DNA of 64,000 nt, from contig SIJG01000100.1 in NCBI GenBank assembly GCA_023374025.1, positions 439,498 to 503,497 on the forward strand, in the 5' to 3' direction. A program made the position numbers and the translations under genes. Positions 20,700-35,262 of this stretch are shown here, in pieces. The DNA comes from Heterodera schachtii (Eukaryota; Nematoda; Chromadorea; Rhabditida; Heteroderidae). Each line of letters opens with the position of its first letter. Position 1 is the first letter of the stretch. Below the pieces are notes generated by a model. It had not been told where the DNA came from, searched no databases, and saw only the letters and a list, made by a program, of their open reading frames with translations.

Positions 20700-23600
20700 A
20701 ATTTTTATGAAAAATTATCATTTTATTTTTTTTTATAATCATTTTTTTATTGTCTAAAACAAGTATTTTCTTAAAAAGCAAAGATAAATGAATAATTAAA
20801 AGAGAAAATAAGTTTACTCTTTTAATTAATTTTAAACGTAATGATAAATTTTAAAATTAAAATTTGTTTTATTTTTGTTTTTTTTTGTAAATTTTGTTTG
20901 GAAAAATAAATTATATCAAAATAATTTTTATAAGTTAACTTGTTGAAGTTTAGTTTTTGCGTTATGATCGTATCTGGATGAGACGCATTTTAAATTACTA
21001 ATTAAAAATTTAATTCATAACGAAAATGTTTCGAATATTTTTAATTTATATTTATTTATAAATTTCTAATTAGATGTGATGTAAGTTATAAATTATGGAT
21101 TGAATAATTTTTAATTTCCAATTATTTTGTAACTGCTGAATTTGGTTTGGCATTACATTTACTCATTCTCATGTGTAGGAATATGTTTTTTTCTTGGTGT
21201 CTACAATTGGTGTCTTTTGGTTTTATTAAAGTTAAATATATAATTTTTACACCTTTATAAATTTACTTAAGAATTAATAGTATTTATTTATATTAATCAT
21301 TTTTTGATAATTCTTTGTGAAATAATGTTCATTAAATTTCAGAATATAAAATTGTTGAAATCTTTTGCGAACCGATTACAATATTTTATTTGTTCCATTA
21401 TTATTTTCTCATTCTGATTTTTTCAATTGATTTTTCAATATTTTTAATATTATTTTTTAATTTATTACAGTTTTTATATTTTACACGATATTATATTATT
21501 TATTGGGTTACTTGATAAAATTTTTATTTTGTTTTAAAAAACAATTTTGTTAGACATTTAATTTTTATGTTGAAATAATAATAAGAATATTTTTAAGTAA
21601 AAATTAATTTTTAAATAAAATCTGTCGAAGTGAATTTATCAAAAAAGAAACCATCTTTGCTTTATTTGAAAAGAATATCCTTTTTAAAAAAATTTAATTA
21701 ATTAATTTTTTTCATGCTAATTTGCGCGGATTCCCGGCAGCGGGGTGAATGCCCTTTTCTTATTAATAAATGTATTTTATTGAGGAGATATTTAATTTTT
21801 ATTATTTTTAGAATCGTAAGTTAAAGATAATGATTTTTTTTAATTTTAAATGCTGAAAACCATAGATATATCAATAATTTTGAATTGCTGTTGATAATTT
21901 GTATATTTATGTGTTTAATTAGAATATTATCTACTTAAATTAAAGCTGTGAATAAATAATTTAAAAATTTACAATTCTATTGGTTTTTATTTGAAATTTG
22001 TGAAATATTTGTGCTTTCTTTTTTTTATCATAATTTTTATTTTAAACATTAATTAATCTAAACATTTTCAAAAATTAAATAAAAATTAATTTCTATTAAA
22101 TAAATTTTTCAATTTATTTATATTAATTCAAATATTCTTTGATATGTGATTAGTTTTATTTTTATATTAAGATTCTTATTTAAAAATTTTATATACATTT
22201 ATATAGATTAAATAATTTCTTCAGTAAATTATATAATTGTTTAAAATAATTCATAATGTTATACAATTAAAATTATGATTTAATCATTTTACATAATAAC
22301 TCACTTGGTTTATTGTCAGTGAGGTTTAAAAAATATTTATAATATAATTAATTTCTTAATTTTAAATAATGAATTACTTGCTCTTTATCATTATCACAAG
22401 AATATACGAACTCTTTTCTTTTAAATGACTTAATTATAATATGTATTAATTCATGTTTTTAATTTTTTTTTTCAAATTTATTTTTTTATTTAAAAAATAA
22501 CTAATCTTTGAATTTTTATTAAATATAAATACATTATTAATTGTTCACTTTTATTAGAAATCTATGACATTTAAGTAAAAAATCCGTGTAATATGCAAGC
22601 TTCAGATTTTGAAACTAAAAAATAAAAATGATTAAAAAAATTTTCTTTTACTAGGTATTAATTTTTTGCTTTTTTCCCTATAACTTTGGTACTATTTTTA
22701 AATGCTTTTAATTTTTTTGCAATATAAAGTAATTTTATTGGTTATTTGCAAAATTTAACTATTCTTGTCCCTTTTTAGACTTAACTGAAGTCATTTATCA
22801 AATATATAAATTTTTGTTCTTAATGATCTTTTATAATTGAAGATCGATCGATAAAAGAATTGATATAATATTTACAAAAAGTTCAAAATAGAAAAATAAA
22901 TTTAATCGGCTGTACTAATATTAATCAGTAAGAAATTGTATTTGTAAGAAAATTAATCGGCACTGAAAATGCCAATTTATTTTTGGAAATATAATGCAAA
23001 AAAATTTTCAATTTTCATGATATTACTTTATAAAATAATATTTTTCAAGTTCTCGTATCGTCTCATCCTTTGCTTCGTGCGCAAGCTTATTTGGTATTTA
23101 TCTAAATCAATTCCTTATCCATAACAAATATTTATATAAAAATATCTTTTAAGCAATAAAATAAAATTCAATTTTTAATTATTAGTAATTTTTAATAGGT
23201 TTGATTAAATATGGTTTAAAAAAATTCGGATTATTTTAATTTGTTTTATATTTAAACATTAAAACTTTATTTTATGGTTCACAATTAATTGCTGAAATTA
23301 TGTTAATGTTTTTAAACATAGTATTTTTAGCTGTTAGTATTATGGCTTCGCATGTCATTCATAAATTTATTTTCGCATTGTCACTTTTTAATAATAATTC
23401 TTTAATTCAAAAACTATTTTTTACTATTTATGTGCACTTTTAATTTTTTTTTAATTATATTTGGTAAAAATTGTATTTTTTGGTCATTTTTTCCTAAAAT
23501 CTCTTGTTAAATATTTTTTGATTAATTCTATAAATTTATGTATTTCAAATGAGCAAAAATTTTCTTTTTTTGACATAATTCGATGTGATTTATTCCTTTT

Positions 23601-25894
23601 ATTAGTTGTTTTTAGTATAATTATTTTATTTTTCTCTTTTTTTTGAATCTCATTTTCAGATTGATATTTTGTTTTACCATTATTTTTTTATTGTCCTGTA
23701 TTTTTCATTTAATCTACGATGTTAAATTTCTTTTTTGTTCATATAACTTTAGAATTTTATGACCTCATTAGCAATATTTTTAATTATAGTATCAATTAAT
23801 TTATTTTCGAACATAATTTTTTATTTCATTTAAATGTTTTAAAGTTTTATAAGATTTTCTTATTTTTATATAAGACTTTTTAATAAATCCATAAATTATT
23901 ATTTTACATTCCGTTTCATTTCATCTCCTTTTTTAAATTTATGTAAATTAGTATAAATTATTAAATACAATATAAACTGTTTGCAGCCTCGTCATAAGAC
24001 TTTTGAGTGTCTTTAATTATAATTCGGAATGCATGCAAATAAAAATTTTGGCAAATATTGTGAAAATAATTATTTTAATTTTAGGATTAAAAATAGAATA
24101 TTATACATGGTTTTAAATTTAAAATAAAAGTGTTAGTATTTTTGCAAATTTTTTAAATATTAATTGTATTAATTTATTTAATATTTATGGTTTTTAAGGT
24201 TTATAAGATTTATTATTTAATTAAAACTTTTTAATATAACACAAATTATTTATGTATTTTTCCACTTACACACTAAAATATTTTATCAAACAAATACATA
24301 CGACTCATTTTTTTAAAATTAAAATAATATAAGTACTACCTCCCACAAAATATAAAATTCCTACGAGATTAAAAGTGAAAAATGAGATAAAACAAATAGA
24401 AAATCAAAGTTATTTTATTTTTATGAAATAGCAGAACGATCCGACAACATTCAAAGAAAAAATAATAATTTAAAGTTCACAAAATAAAAATAATTTTTGC
24501 TTAGAACAAAAGAAAGATATTGTATGTAAATTAAATTATTTTAAGGAAAAAATAAAATAATTCACTATAAAAGAAAAAGCAATTAATTATCTATTAACAA
24601 TTTAAATAATTAATCATATTACTTTGCATTTAACAATTATTTTTCCGGCGACGCCTGTCGGCACTGCCGGACTCTCTTCCCTCATCCATTCCCAAAAAAA
24701 CAGAAGTAATTTCCACGCAAAATTTTGTAATAAATTAATATAAAATGTAAATAAATAAAAGAAGTAAAAACTCAAAATTAAAATAAAGAAAACAAATTCA
24801 CTTTCAAATATTGAGTAAAATTTTCGAAGACTTTCAAATGAAATTATTTTTGTTTTAATTAGGAATTTCAAAGCTATGTTAATAACAAACAAAAATTAAA
24901 ATTTAAAAAAACTAAGTAAGAAAAATAAACAAAAATTTATTTGTAGTTGAAAAATATCTGGAGAATTAACATTACAAATAAAAAAGGCAACTAAAAATTT
25001 ATATTTAAAATTATTATTCAAAATGTAATTAAAAATTAATGTATAAATATTGCATATAAATGATTGATTGGCCAGTAAAAAGCTCCTTCCAACAGAAAAG
25101 AATAAAATAAATGAGATCATAATTCTTAAATTAATTGATGAAGTTATTATTTTCATTTTCAAAATATTTCTATTTATTTTTTATCAAGTGATACACAAAT
25201 TCAATAAAATAAATTAGAATAAATAATTAAAAACTAAAATTTATTTTATTTAAAATTGAATAATAATAATTTCGAATATGGTAATTTTAGCTGCAGTGGG
25301 CCAGTCTGAAAAGATTGATAAAATCATTGACATTATTTAAATGAATCATAATGAAATTAGAAAGTTATAAAACAAAAAATAGTAATACATTTTGCAGAAA
25401 AGAATAAAAGATAATTATTATCGACTTTACAATCAAATTAAAATAATATTTATTATTTATAAATTAAGATTTCAATTGCTACGAATTTCTCATGCCTTTT
25501 TCCCAACTAAATAAAATGATTATTTACTACAAAGAACGTAAAATAAATTAAAATAATGCATTTTCAATCTATAAAAAATAATTTAATTAATTAAATAGAA
25601 ATCAAATCCAAAAATTAGATGTCTTTTAATCATCAGAAAAGTCAATCTTAGTTAGGGCCGTTTTTTCGCATTTTTTTAAGAAATTTATCAAAAACCTATT
25701 TTTTTCATTTTGATAAGATATTTTTATGTGCTTATTAATCATTCGAATAAAACAAAAACAACACAAAAATAAAATGAAAAAAAAGTAAATTAAAAAAATA
25801 AATGGTCGTTAAATTATGACAAATTTTAGAGAAATATTTTGGTTATAAGAATTTTGATTTTGTAATATTTCCATGAATAGTTTGGAATTTTAAA
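20700..25894. other. AT-rich desert; skew flips near 24.3 kb
   Basis: Roughly 85% AT, T-rich on the plus strand to about 24.3 kb and then A-rich to about 25.6 kb. Old copies of the T-rich taaattatt...ttcc...aaatttatgtaaatt repeat are visible at about 23840-23960 and 24195-24330. GC patches at 21725-21755 and 24640-24690 (ccggcgacgcctgtcggcac) have no supported function. No gene was seen. Confidence 0.5.
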
Positions 25895-25941
25895 AGGCCG
25901 AAAAGGTCAATAAGAATCCCGATCCCGCCCGGTCTCTATTA
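25895..25941. mobile_element. single hAT-like end TAGAGACCGGGCGGGATC
   Basis: On the minus strand it starts TAGAGACCGGGCGGGATCGG, sharing the first ten bases with the middle nested element. A possible mate at about 25653 (TAGGGCCG) matches poorly and no flanking duplication was found, so this is probably a truncated element. Confidence 0.35.
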
Positions 25942-27072
25942 CACATAACATAATTCTATTATTATAGCAAGCAATAGCGCATTTAAGCTTGACCCTGACT
26001 ATGTGTTATGTTTTTAAAGATTATGAAAATTTTTATTATTAAAATTTATAAAAATTCCTATTTTAACATTAAAGAAATCGAATAAAATTTACATTATTTT
26101 TACTTTTCATTAGAGTGTTCATCAGAAACTTGAACTGACCATCCTCTTAAGATTTTCCGATATTTAAAATAAGTTAAGTTATAATTAAAAATAATTAATA
26201 TTTATTTTTTCTATTTTTTGAAAAAGAAATCGCTTTTTCTTATTTTATTTTATATTTTTTTAATTATAAAAATTATAGAGCTTTATTATCAAAATAATGA
26301 AATTTATTTTGGAATGGCAATTAATAGAGCATCAACTTTTGTAGAATTAGTTAATTGTTAATAATGACGATTATTTTGTTACTTTTCGTGGTTTTAAGTA
26401 TTTTATTAATTTATTTATTCTAACTATTTTTTCTTGCTTTCATAAAATTAATAGTAGTATTTTTAATTTATTCATTTTTTCTTTTACATTTCACTAAATT
26501 ACTAACTTTTTCATTGTGTTGTGTTACAGTTCAGTCTCACAGTCGCTTTTCCATAATAATTATTTTAAAGTAAATGCAAATTACTGATTTCTTTTCCATT
26601 TAAATTTTGTTTTTATGCACTTTGCTGTAAATATCAGGGTCATCAATTCCAACCGTCTGTTATTTTTTAAATTTAATAATTTTTATTCTTTATTGAAAAG
26701 CAATATTTTTTTAATGATGAAATTCAAAACTTTAAAAATTTACATTTTCTTGAATGTTTTTGGATTCACTATTTTCTCCTTGTTCTGCAGTCAAAATAAT
26801 TCTATAGCTTATTATTTAAATATCTGAAATAAATTGTGTATAGAATAATTGGTTTAATTCTTGCAATTCAATTAAATTTTCAAATTTAGCAAAAAAAGAT
26901 TATTGTTGCAGTGACAAAAGAATCGGAAATTAAAAATTTTCAATTTTCGCGAATAATTCATGTGTTTATTTATTTATTTAACATACATTAAAAATGCTTC
27001 ATTCTTTCATTCAATAAAAACAAAATTATTTTAAAAGAAATATTTTAAAAGTCTTTTCATTTGTTTATGTTT

Positions 27073-27165
27073 ATTTTTTTTTTTTATAAATTAACTTAAA
27101 CTTTAAACCAAATTATAAAAATTTTATTTTTTTTATAAATTTTTCTTTTTAAATCTCTGCTGAAC
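27073..27165 (+). repeat. dispersed repeat pair, copy 1
   Basis: Shares cttaaactttaaaccaaatt and aaattttattttttt, then ttttaaatctctgctga, with 28441-28533 at about 90% by eye. Confidence 0.75.
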
Positions 27166-27528
27166 ACTTCGTTGTTTTGGCGTTTTGTCAATGATCCTAA
27201 TTAAATTTTAATATATTTACGAATAATGGATAATATAGAAATTGTAATTTTGTAAATTCACTTTATCCCTAATTTTGGAAAGGGCAAAAATGAAAAAATT
27301 ATTCAATAAAATTTATTTATAATTCTATTTGAGTTATTTATATTTAGTTTATTTCGTATAATTTCCTTTAAAAATAAATTATTTTTAATAGTTAAACTAA
27401 TTAAATTAAATCTTCATTTTCATGCTTTTGAAGTTGCTGTGATTATTTTACTACTTTTATTTTTAATGCATTTTTTTCATAAATAACAGTTTTTATATTT
27501 TTTGATTTTTTGTTTGTTTTCTTTTCCC

Positions 27529-27560
27529 TTATTTTTTCATTTTCTTCTTGTCGTGTTTTT
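27529..27560 (+). repeat. left flank of the 27561 insertion, ending in the target duplication
   Basis: The stretch ends tcttcttgtcgtgttttt. Its last 8 bp gtgttttt (27553-27560) are repeated exactly at 27939-27946 after the element. The uninterrupted sister sequence is at 29577-29625. Confidence 0.85.
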
Positions 27561-27938
27561 CGGTGCTAGGTCGAACCGAAAATAGTCTCAGTGTCAATAA
27601 AAATATTTAAATTTAATTATTTTAAAGCAATGTTTTTTTAATTGAATATTAATAATAATATCTAATTTAAAAAATTTTAAAGTAAAACAATAATGTAATT
27701 TCGAAGTTCAACTTTCTTCAATGTGTTTTTTCTTCAAAAATTCTGCTCAAAATAAATGCATGCTTTCGTACCAATAATAAATGTAGAATAATTTTTGTAT
27801 TGTAACATTAATATAAAAAAGAATAGGGATGAAGAAAATTTATTGGAAAAACTGCATGAAATTTATGGAGAAATGAATGAAGATCATAATTTACGCAATT
27901 TTTTAAATAATTCTCTATTTTCGGTTCGGCTCAGCACG
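27561..27938. mobile_element. non-autonomous hAT element with a related empty site
   Basis: The left end CGGTGCTAGGTCGAACCGAA matches the right-end complement CGGTGCTGAGCCGAACCGAA (to 27938) with three mismatches in 20. Exact 8-bp duplication gtgttttt on both sides. The flanks joined across the element match 29577-29625 (ttcttcttgtc.tgtttttc.actttgtgatcg), a copy of the same repeat without the insertion. The 378-bp interior has no supported ORF. An internal 61-codon frame ending in the right terminus is a chance product. Confidence 0.93.
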
Positions 27939-28440
27939 GTGTTTTTCCACTTTGTGATCGGCGGGCCTCGCCGCACTTAGTAAATAATGTTTTTTCTCAA
28001 TATTTGAAAATTTTTATAATTTTTAATTTTGGATTAAATTTATGAGTTTTATATTAATAGAACTATTTTTGTATTTGTATCAATAATATTCCTTCGTTTC
28101 GGCGGTTGGTTTTGTCTGTCCGAGCATTTCGCGCATATTTAAATTAGTGAAGTTAAAAATTTAAAAATAAAATAAAATTTTTATTATTTATGAAAAGTTT
28201 TCATACTTGTGAAATATTATCAAAATTGTATTAGATAAAAATTCAATTTGGAGGCATTTATTTAAAAATATTTTTATTTTCTGAATGTTTGTTAATATTT
28301 TTATAAATTTTTAAATTTATTTTAAATTTTTGAAAATGCATTAATTATGTAAAATGAAAAATAGTATTGATTCATTGGCCGATAAATTACGTTGATTATT
28401 GTCAATTGCTTTTATTAATTAAAACTAAATTTTTGATTTA

Positions 28441-28533
28441 TTTTTTTTATTCTTATAAACTATCTTAAACTTTAAACCAAATTCTAAAAATTTTATTTTT
28501 TTTCAAATTTTTTTTTAAATCTCTGCTGATCAT
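28441..28533 (+). repeat. dispersed repeat pair, copy 2
   Basis: Same block as 27073-27165 in the same orientation. Confidence 0.75.
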
Positions 28534-29576
28534 TTTGTTAAGATGAGAGATGATGTTTGACCAGAGGGCGTGTTTATTTTTCTATATCAATGAACAATAT
28601 TCAATATTGACTGATTAATTGGCAAAATAAACTGATAAATTAATAATAAATTATCTTTTCAATTTTTTAAATATATAACAGTTTATATGCTCACTCAATC
28701 ATAAAATTATAAATTATTTTGGACTTAATAATTTGAATATCATTTAATTACACGAAAAATATTTCTCGACAAATGAAATTGTGTTCGGATGCTTAACCAT
28801 TGATTAAATTATTTATTATGTTTTGTTTTATTTTATAAATGTCTTGTTGAATCTTAACCCATACGACATTGTCAACACAATCATTTATGAAGTTAACGCT
28901 AAGAATATAATTATTTCAATTAATGTAGAAATGATTTACTTGGACACTAAAAAATAAAATTCAGAATAATCTTATGTTTAATTATTATATTAATTATATT
29001 TTTTCGTAAAAATAATTTATTTTAAGCTAATTATCTTTAATTATTTAATTTTCTATTTAATTGAAATCTTAATTTATTTTTTATTGGGATTTTTTTGCCA
29101 ATAATAAATAAATTTTAATTAAAACTATTTGTAAATTCTTTGTTTTTTAATTAGATCCATTCGTATCATATCACGAATTTCAATATAATTAAATATCTTC
29201 ATACTTTTTTTGGTCGTTGACTTCATATTACAGTCTTTTGTTTTTAGGTTCTTATTTTCACAAATATTTTTTGAGTTAACGATTTTGTTTTCTTTTTTGA
29301 ATGTTTTCATTTGTGCTATATTTTTATTTAGCTTTTTTGAACTATTTATTTATTATTTATTGCTATTATAAAATATTTAATATTAACTCATTTCTCGTTA
29401 ATAGGTTTAAGTTGTTGTATAAAATTTATTCATAAATTTTTATTCTTGTGTCCTGTTCCTCATTATCTGAAATTGGTTGGGGGTTCGTTTTTTGCTATGT
29501 ATAATATTATTTTTAATGCATTTATTTTAATAAATTATTAATTTTACATTTCATTTTTTATTTCTTTTCACATCTA

Positions 29577-29625
29577 TTATTTTTTCATTTTCTTCTTGTC
29601 CTGTTTTTCGACTTTGTGATCGCGG
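29577..29625 (+). repeat. related empty site for the 27561 hAT insertion
   Basis: Reads ttcttcttgtcctgtttttc then gactttgtgatcgcgg continuously. The 27.5-kb copy has the same left and right halves separated by the 378-bp element plus one extra octamer. Confidence 0.85.
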
Positions 29626-32600
29626 ACATCTTAATGATTTATATACATACATATATTATTACCCTCTTGACTAATAATTTTATTTTCTCTTACCAATATT
29701 GTTTCATTCATTGTTAATTCATGTTGTCAATAATGATGAATTTTATGCTTTATTGAATATTGTTATTTTTTATTTTATAATTTTGCTGAAATTATTTTTT
29801 TACTTTTATTTATTTTTTTACTTTTATTTTTCCGGTGATATAATTTTTTATTTATTTTCAGGAATATATATTTTCTTTTTCTTGATTGCGTGTGCATGCT
29901 CTTGTTAGTTCTTTTTTTGCTATTAGATTTAGACTAATATGTGGACATTCTTGTTATTTTATACTTACAATAAAATTTTCTTTTCAAATAATATAAAAAT
30001 AAAATTATTAATGAAATTATTTTATTTCAAATTTTTTTTATTGAAATAAGTAAAATTCTTTTTATCAGATGATCAAACGATATAAAAAGGATATCGTTTT
30101 AAAAAGATTCATTAGTAGTTTTATATTTTTTGCATATTTATTTCGTTTTATACATATTGCTTATTATCTTTTTAATTTACAATTATTTATTTAATTTTTG
30201 TTTTTTTATTTTTTTTCGTCATTAAGTCCGAGCTATTTCTGAGGAGCTGTTGATTATTTAAAGGACAATCGTTTTTTTTATAAATATTTTTTATTAATTT
30301 TTTTTTATAGAATTTTTATTGCAAATCCCTTTTTCTACAGATTTATAATTTTGCCTAAATTCCATATGCATAAATTTTCGTTAATATCATAATAATAAAT
30401 TATTATGATTTATTTAATAAATTCAGCGCTACTTGAATAGATTTAAAGTATTTTATTTTATTTTGCATTGTCTTTTTATTAACTTATTTTTTTTAATGAT
30501 TAAGTCTTTCAATAGAAAATAATTTATTGAATGAATGACTATTGCTTAGATAAATTTAAAAAATATATTTATTATTCTTTGTGTAAATTCGCATGGATCG
30601 ACCCTAGTTAATTCATGTGTTTATTATGAATATTAAAAATAAAAAAAATTTAATTCTTATTTATTTGCATTAATTTTAACGAATGGTTTTTTCTAACTTT
30701 TTGTTTGCTTAATTTTTGTGACTAATTATTTGAATTTTATTGTATATAAATGTATTGAAATTGCTATGAGTAATATTTATAATATTATTTTTTATGCTTA
30801 TTAGATTTATGAATAAAATTTCATGCTTTTCTTTTAATAAATTATAGATTACAAAATTCCAGAAAGGTTTATAACAAAAATCCAAAATATCTTTTATTAA
30901 TAAAGGAATAAATTTTTATATTTTAAATTTGAATATAATGTTTTGTTAATTTATTTAAAATTAAAATTTTTATTCCTGTCATCAATTAATTATAGTTGAA
31001 AGGCAAATGAGATTAGACGCCATAGGCGAATCGAGGCAAATACTGGTCAAATTGATAAATGGCTTATTATTTATTTCTTTAATGAGTTTTATATTACCTT
31101 ATATTTATTCTTTCTAATTTATTTTAATCAAAGAAATGAAATTAAATTATTAAATTTTTTCAGATAAAAATATTGAAGAAGATATAGATATTTTTAAACT
31201 TTTAAATAATTTTTGTTATTATAATTTTAAAGGATTTCAGTAGAACGCTTTTCCAAATTCAACGTCTTATTTTTAATAATTTCTAAAAATAATAAAATTT
31301 TATAATATTTTTTTATATTCAAAAAATTTGTTCATTTCCATTCTTTTCCTCTAACGTTACAGCCAATAATAATAATTATTATTTTTTTATCCTCTTATTC
31401 ACTTTTATACAGTAATCGGGGTTTTCTTAGTTTTTTGCTTTGCTTTTATCATTTTCTCTCCTATAATATTCTTTATATTATTACTGTTTTATGAATTAAG
31501 ATAGATTTTTTGGCGGATAACAGACGAATAGAATGAATTATGCATAAAGAAATTTAAATTTTCAATTTTTTTTTAAACAATTTCTAGAAATAATTTAGTC
31601 AAAAGTTAAATATCAGACTTAAATGAGGTGGGGACCGACCTCAATATACAGCGATTTAATGAGATAAATCATTTTAATTTTTTTGTTTTTCTAATTTTCT
31701 ATTTCCAGGAAATATGTCAAAAAATGATTACACTTTTATTTTATTTATTTCTAATAAAAAAGAAAATTCTATAAGATTTGCATGTTTTAATATTTTGTTT
31801 TGATTTGTTCATGTGCTTTTATTTTTCATTCATTAATTGCTTTAATGAAAAGAAAAATGAACATTATCTAATTATTAAACTATTATTATAGGCAAAAAGA
31901 GAAAGCGTACACTGTATCAAAAAAATAAAAATAAATTGTTTAATTATGAAACGAAAAACGATTTAATAAGATTTATACTTCATTATTTTATTTGTAAAAG
32001 GATAAAAAGTTCCTAAAAATTAAAGTTGTAATAAAAAATAATTTGTAAAAATAAATATAATAAAGCATTATTAAAATACAAAAATACTGAATGAAAGCGA
32101 AATCAACGATAAAAGAACTCATGTTTAATTTTTTAATGATTAACAATAGTAATAAAAAAATTATATATTGACAAATCGTTACAAGATTTATAGAAATAAA
32201 GAAATATAATAAAGACGCTATTTAATTGATTAATTTTTAATTTATTGTATGGTCAAATCTAGATTAAAAGATATTATAATGAAAATAGAGTTATTCCATA
32301 ATTATGCATTGAAATGAAACACCAAATTAATTAGATCATTCTTTAAGTTTTAAGATAAGAAAAAACAAATGCTTTTGAAAAAAATAGTAATATATTAAAT
32401 ATTTATTATTTAAGTATATTAAATCAAAATTTATTGAATTGGAATTAGAAAGAGTCGAAATCATTAATCTGCATTTAAAAACAGCGTTGACAATCTCATG
32501 CTTATAATTTTCTAAACTTTTTTTAAATTTAATCTAGTTAATGAATTCTTTAATTATAAATTATAATATATATCATATTAATAAAAATTTTATTAACTGA

Positions 32601-33424
32601 TATTAACTAAAATACATAAAAAAGCAGAAGAAAGGATGAATTATTTCATTAAATATAAAAATTTCATTCTTTAAATTTATAAACTGATTCTAAAATGAAA
32701 AAATCGTTTTATTGCTATCCCGAAATTTGCTATTTGCAAATAATAATAATTTTTTAATTAAAAATCCTCAAAGAAAATGCAAGCCCAAGACTATGTCATT
32801 TGTAACTAAAAATATTTTTCAACTAAATAAATTATATTTAAATATTAATTTACACTAGAAGGAACGAAAACTTTAAATATTCAAAATTAAATAATTAATA
32901 ATATTATAAATAATTATATACATAATTGATTATTAATTAAAAATATCTTAAAATATATTGTTTCTAAGCATTTAGAAATAAAGAAAATAAAAAGAAGAAA
33001 AATAAAATTTAAGCAATAATAACATTGTTCACCAAGTTAGGAATAGCTAATATAATTGGTTAATAAATATAAAAGGTTGATCCATATATTTAATATATTA
33101 AAAAAGGAGAGAAAAATCGGAAATAAAATTTAAACATAAAATTATACTTAATTAATAACATAATAAATATTAATAAATGTTTATTAACTCATTTTTTTAT
33201 TAAATTTAATCAATAAATAATATTTTATGAAAAGAATGCGCCTGGAGAACTTTTTACAAAGGTAGTCAAAACTCGACAAAAAAATTTCAAGAGACAAATA
33301 ATTTTTACGAAAATAACAAGGAATTAACTAAAAACACCTCCATAAAATAATTTTTCTCAATAATCAATTATGGTAATTATTTAAACATTTTTTTAAATTC
33401 TTTAAAATAAACTAACTGTAAATT
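29626..33424. other. AT-rich desert, T-rich then A-rich
   Basis: T-rich to about 31.8 kb and A-rich from about 31.9 to 33.4 kb. A short open stretch after an acceptor-like tatag (30998-31060, ERQMRLDAIGESRQILVKLI) has mixed codon use but no matching donor, and is only noted. A small hairpin gaggtggggaccgacctc lies at 31625. No gene is supported. Confidence 0.45.
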
Positions 33425-33775
33425 AATTTTATCCTTCTAATAGTGCCACGTACCCCACATTATCCCATAAATTAAAGAAAAAACAAAATTTTATGTGAAT
33501 TTACCCCAAAAAAGACCGTGGTTAAATGACGCGGGTCAATAAGAAGATAGTTCGTGGTAGTTTGACGGAGGTTGGTAGTCAAAACGACACTTCGTGGTCA
33601 TTTTCTTATTGACCCGGTTTACCACCAACTTCGTGGTCATTTGACCAGGTCAAATAACCATGGTCGTTTGATCCGGTCAATTAACCACCTTCTTATTGAC
33701 CGGGCCCTGCAGGTCACCAACTTCGTGGTCATTTAACCATGACCACGTTCTTATTCTACGGGGCCGGGACAATTT
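33425..33775. repeat. cluster of inverted and direct ttgacc / cgtggtcat repeats
   Basis: The motif gggtcaataagaag (33533-33546) appears inverted as cttattgacccgg (33603) and cttcttattgaccggg (33690). The motif cttcgtggtcatttgacc or variants recurs at 33590, 33630 and 33720. GC content is well above the surroundings. It looks like a MITE made of short inverted units. Element ends were not resolved. Confidence 0.6.
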
Positions 33776-35187
33776 TTGTAAAATTTTGCAAAGTTTTCAT
33801 ATTTTATTGTATAATTTATTAAATATATTTATATATTTCTTGTTGTTTATTTGAATTCAATTATTCTGAAGATTAAATATTCATGGAAATTATTTTTAAC
33901 TGCAAAATATTTAAAGTTATCTTTGGTTATAAATAACTAAAAAAGTTTTATTTATTCAAATTGTTCTGCCGTACCTGTTCTGTTTCGTTCAAGTACACAA
34001 TACTTTTATAATTTTTTTATAATAAAGAAATTTTCATTTCATCTTTGAAAATAAAAAAAAAATTTTATTTTGTATTTTGTAGTGTTTATATATTTATATA
34101 ATATTTTTGTTTTTGGTTAATTTCGTTATTATACCATTAGAATATTAATTATTTTTTACAATAAATTACAGATAAGGTTTTTAATTTATTATTATAAAAA
34201 GAAATATGTTTTAAAAAACTCTTGTCTGTTTCCATTAGCATTTTTCTCAATTGTTCGTTATGATGAAAAGTGTAAAATTAAAAATTTTAATATATTTTAT
34301 TTATGCAATGGAAAAATAGGAAATTTGATTTAAGCTGTCTTATTTTTCAATAAATGCCTCTAAATAAATAAAAATCTTTTGTTGCATATATTTTTATTAT
34401 TTTGCATTTATTTTCAATATGTTTTTATTAATTTGAAATTATTAACAAATTAAAATTTTGATTATTATAATTTTTAAAGTCGATATTTATTAGCTGGCAA
34501 AAGGAATAATGATTTTTTTCTAATCTACATATATCTATCTACCTCTCTCTGTTGCCAATTTTATGAATTAAAAATATATTAAAAAATCGTTGATAAATAG
34601 AAAATTGTAGTAAATTTTTTTAAATATTTTTATAATAGTTTATTTAGAGTTATTAATAAATTTAAAATTTAATGAAAAGTTTTTCAATATGAATAGTGTT
34701 ATAATACAAAATAATATATTAATTTTAAGCAATTAAATTTGCATTCTTTATAATATTTTTATATTTTTACAATTCTTGTTTTGATGATTGTGCATATATA
34801 GCCGATTCGTATTGCTCGTCTATTTATACAGGCGCAGTTCACTTTCGTTTTTTCAAAACTCTTTCTGTAAAATAATGTTTATAATTTTATTATTCTGGTT
34901 AAGCTCTTTTTCAATCCTTTTTATTGGGATATAAAATTGTTTTTTTTTTAATTTTATGAATGTTTTTCTTAAGCGTGTATAAAACTTTTATGTTAATTTG
35001 GGGCTTTTTTAATCATCAACTTTCTAATTTTTAGAACATATGACTTAGTTAATTTTAATTTAATATATATACATAATTATATGCTTAAATGATTAAATTT
35101 ATTAATAAAATTTAAGTAACTATTTTTATTATATTTGTTTTTAGTTTACAAATAAATATTAATTGGAAGAATGATTCAATTTATTAT
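33776..35187. other. AT-rich desert
   Basis: T-rich non-coding DNA. No gene or clear repeat was seen. Confidence 0.5.
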
Positions 35188-35262
35188 TATTTTTTATTTA
35201 TTTATTTATTGAACAAACCACAAGGTGCTATGCACTCTAACAGTGGCGTTAAACAAAATAAA
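35188..35262 (-). mobile_element. LINE-like 3' tail with (aata)n
   Basis: On the minus strand it reads aacgccactgttagagtgca then tagcaccttgtggtttgttc and ends in aataaataaataaataa. A short conserved tail followed by an (AATA)n simple repeat is typical of the 3' end of non-LTR retrotransposons. The body of the element is absent. Confidence 0.5.

Noticed and set aside
20535..20738. ATG-started ORF across the 20.5-kb island
   Set aside because: A neighbouring frame with an acceptor and better composition explains the island. This one ends in a T-rich tail.
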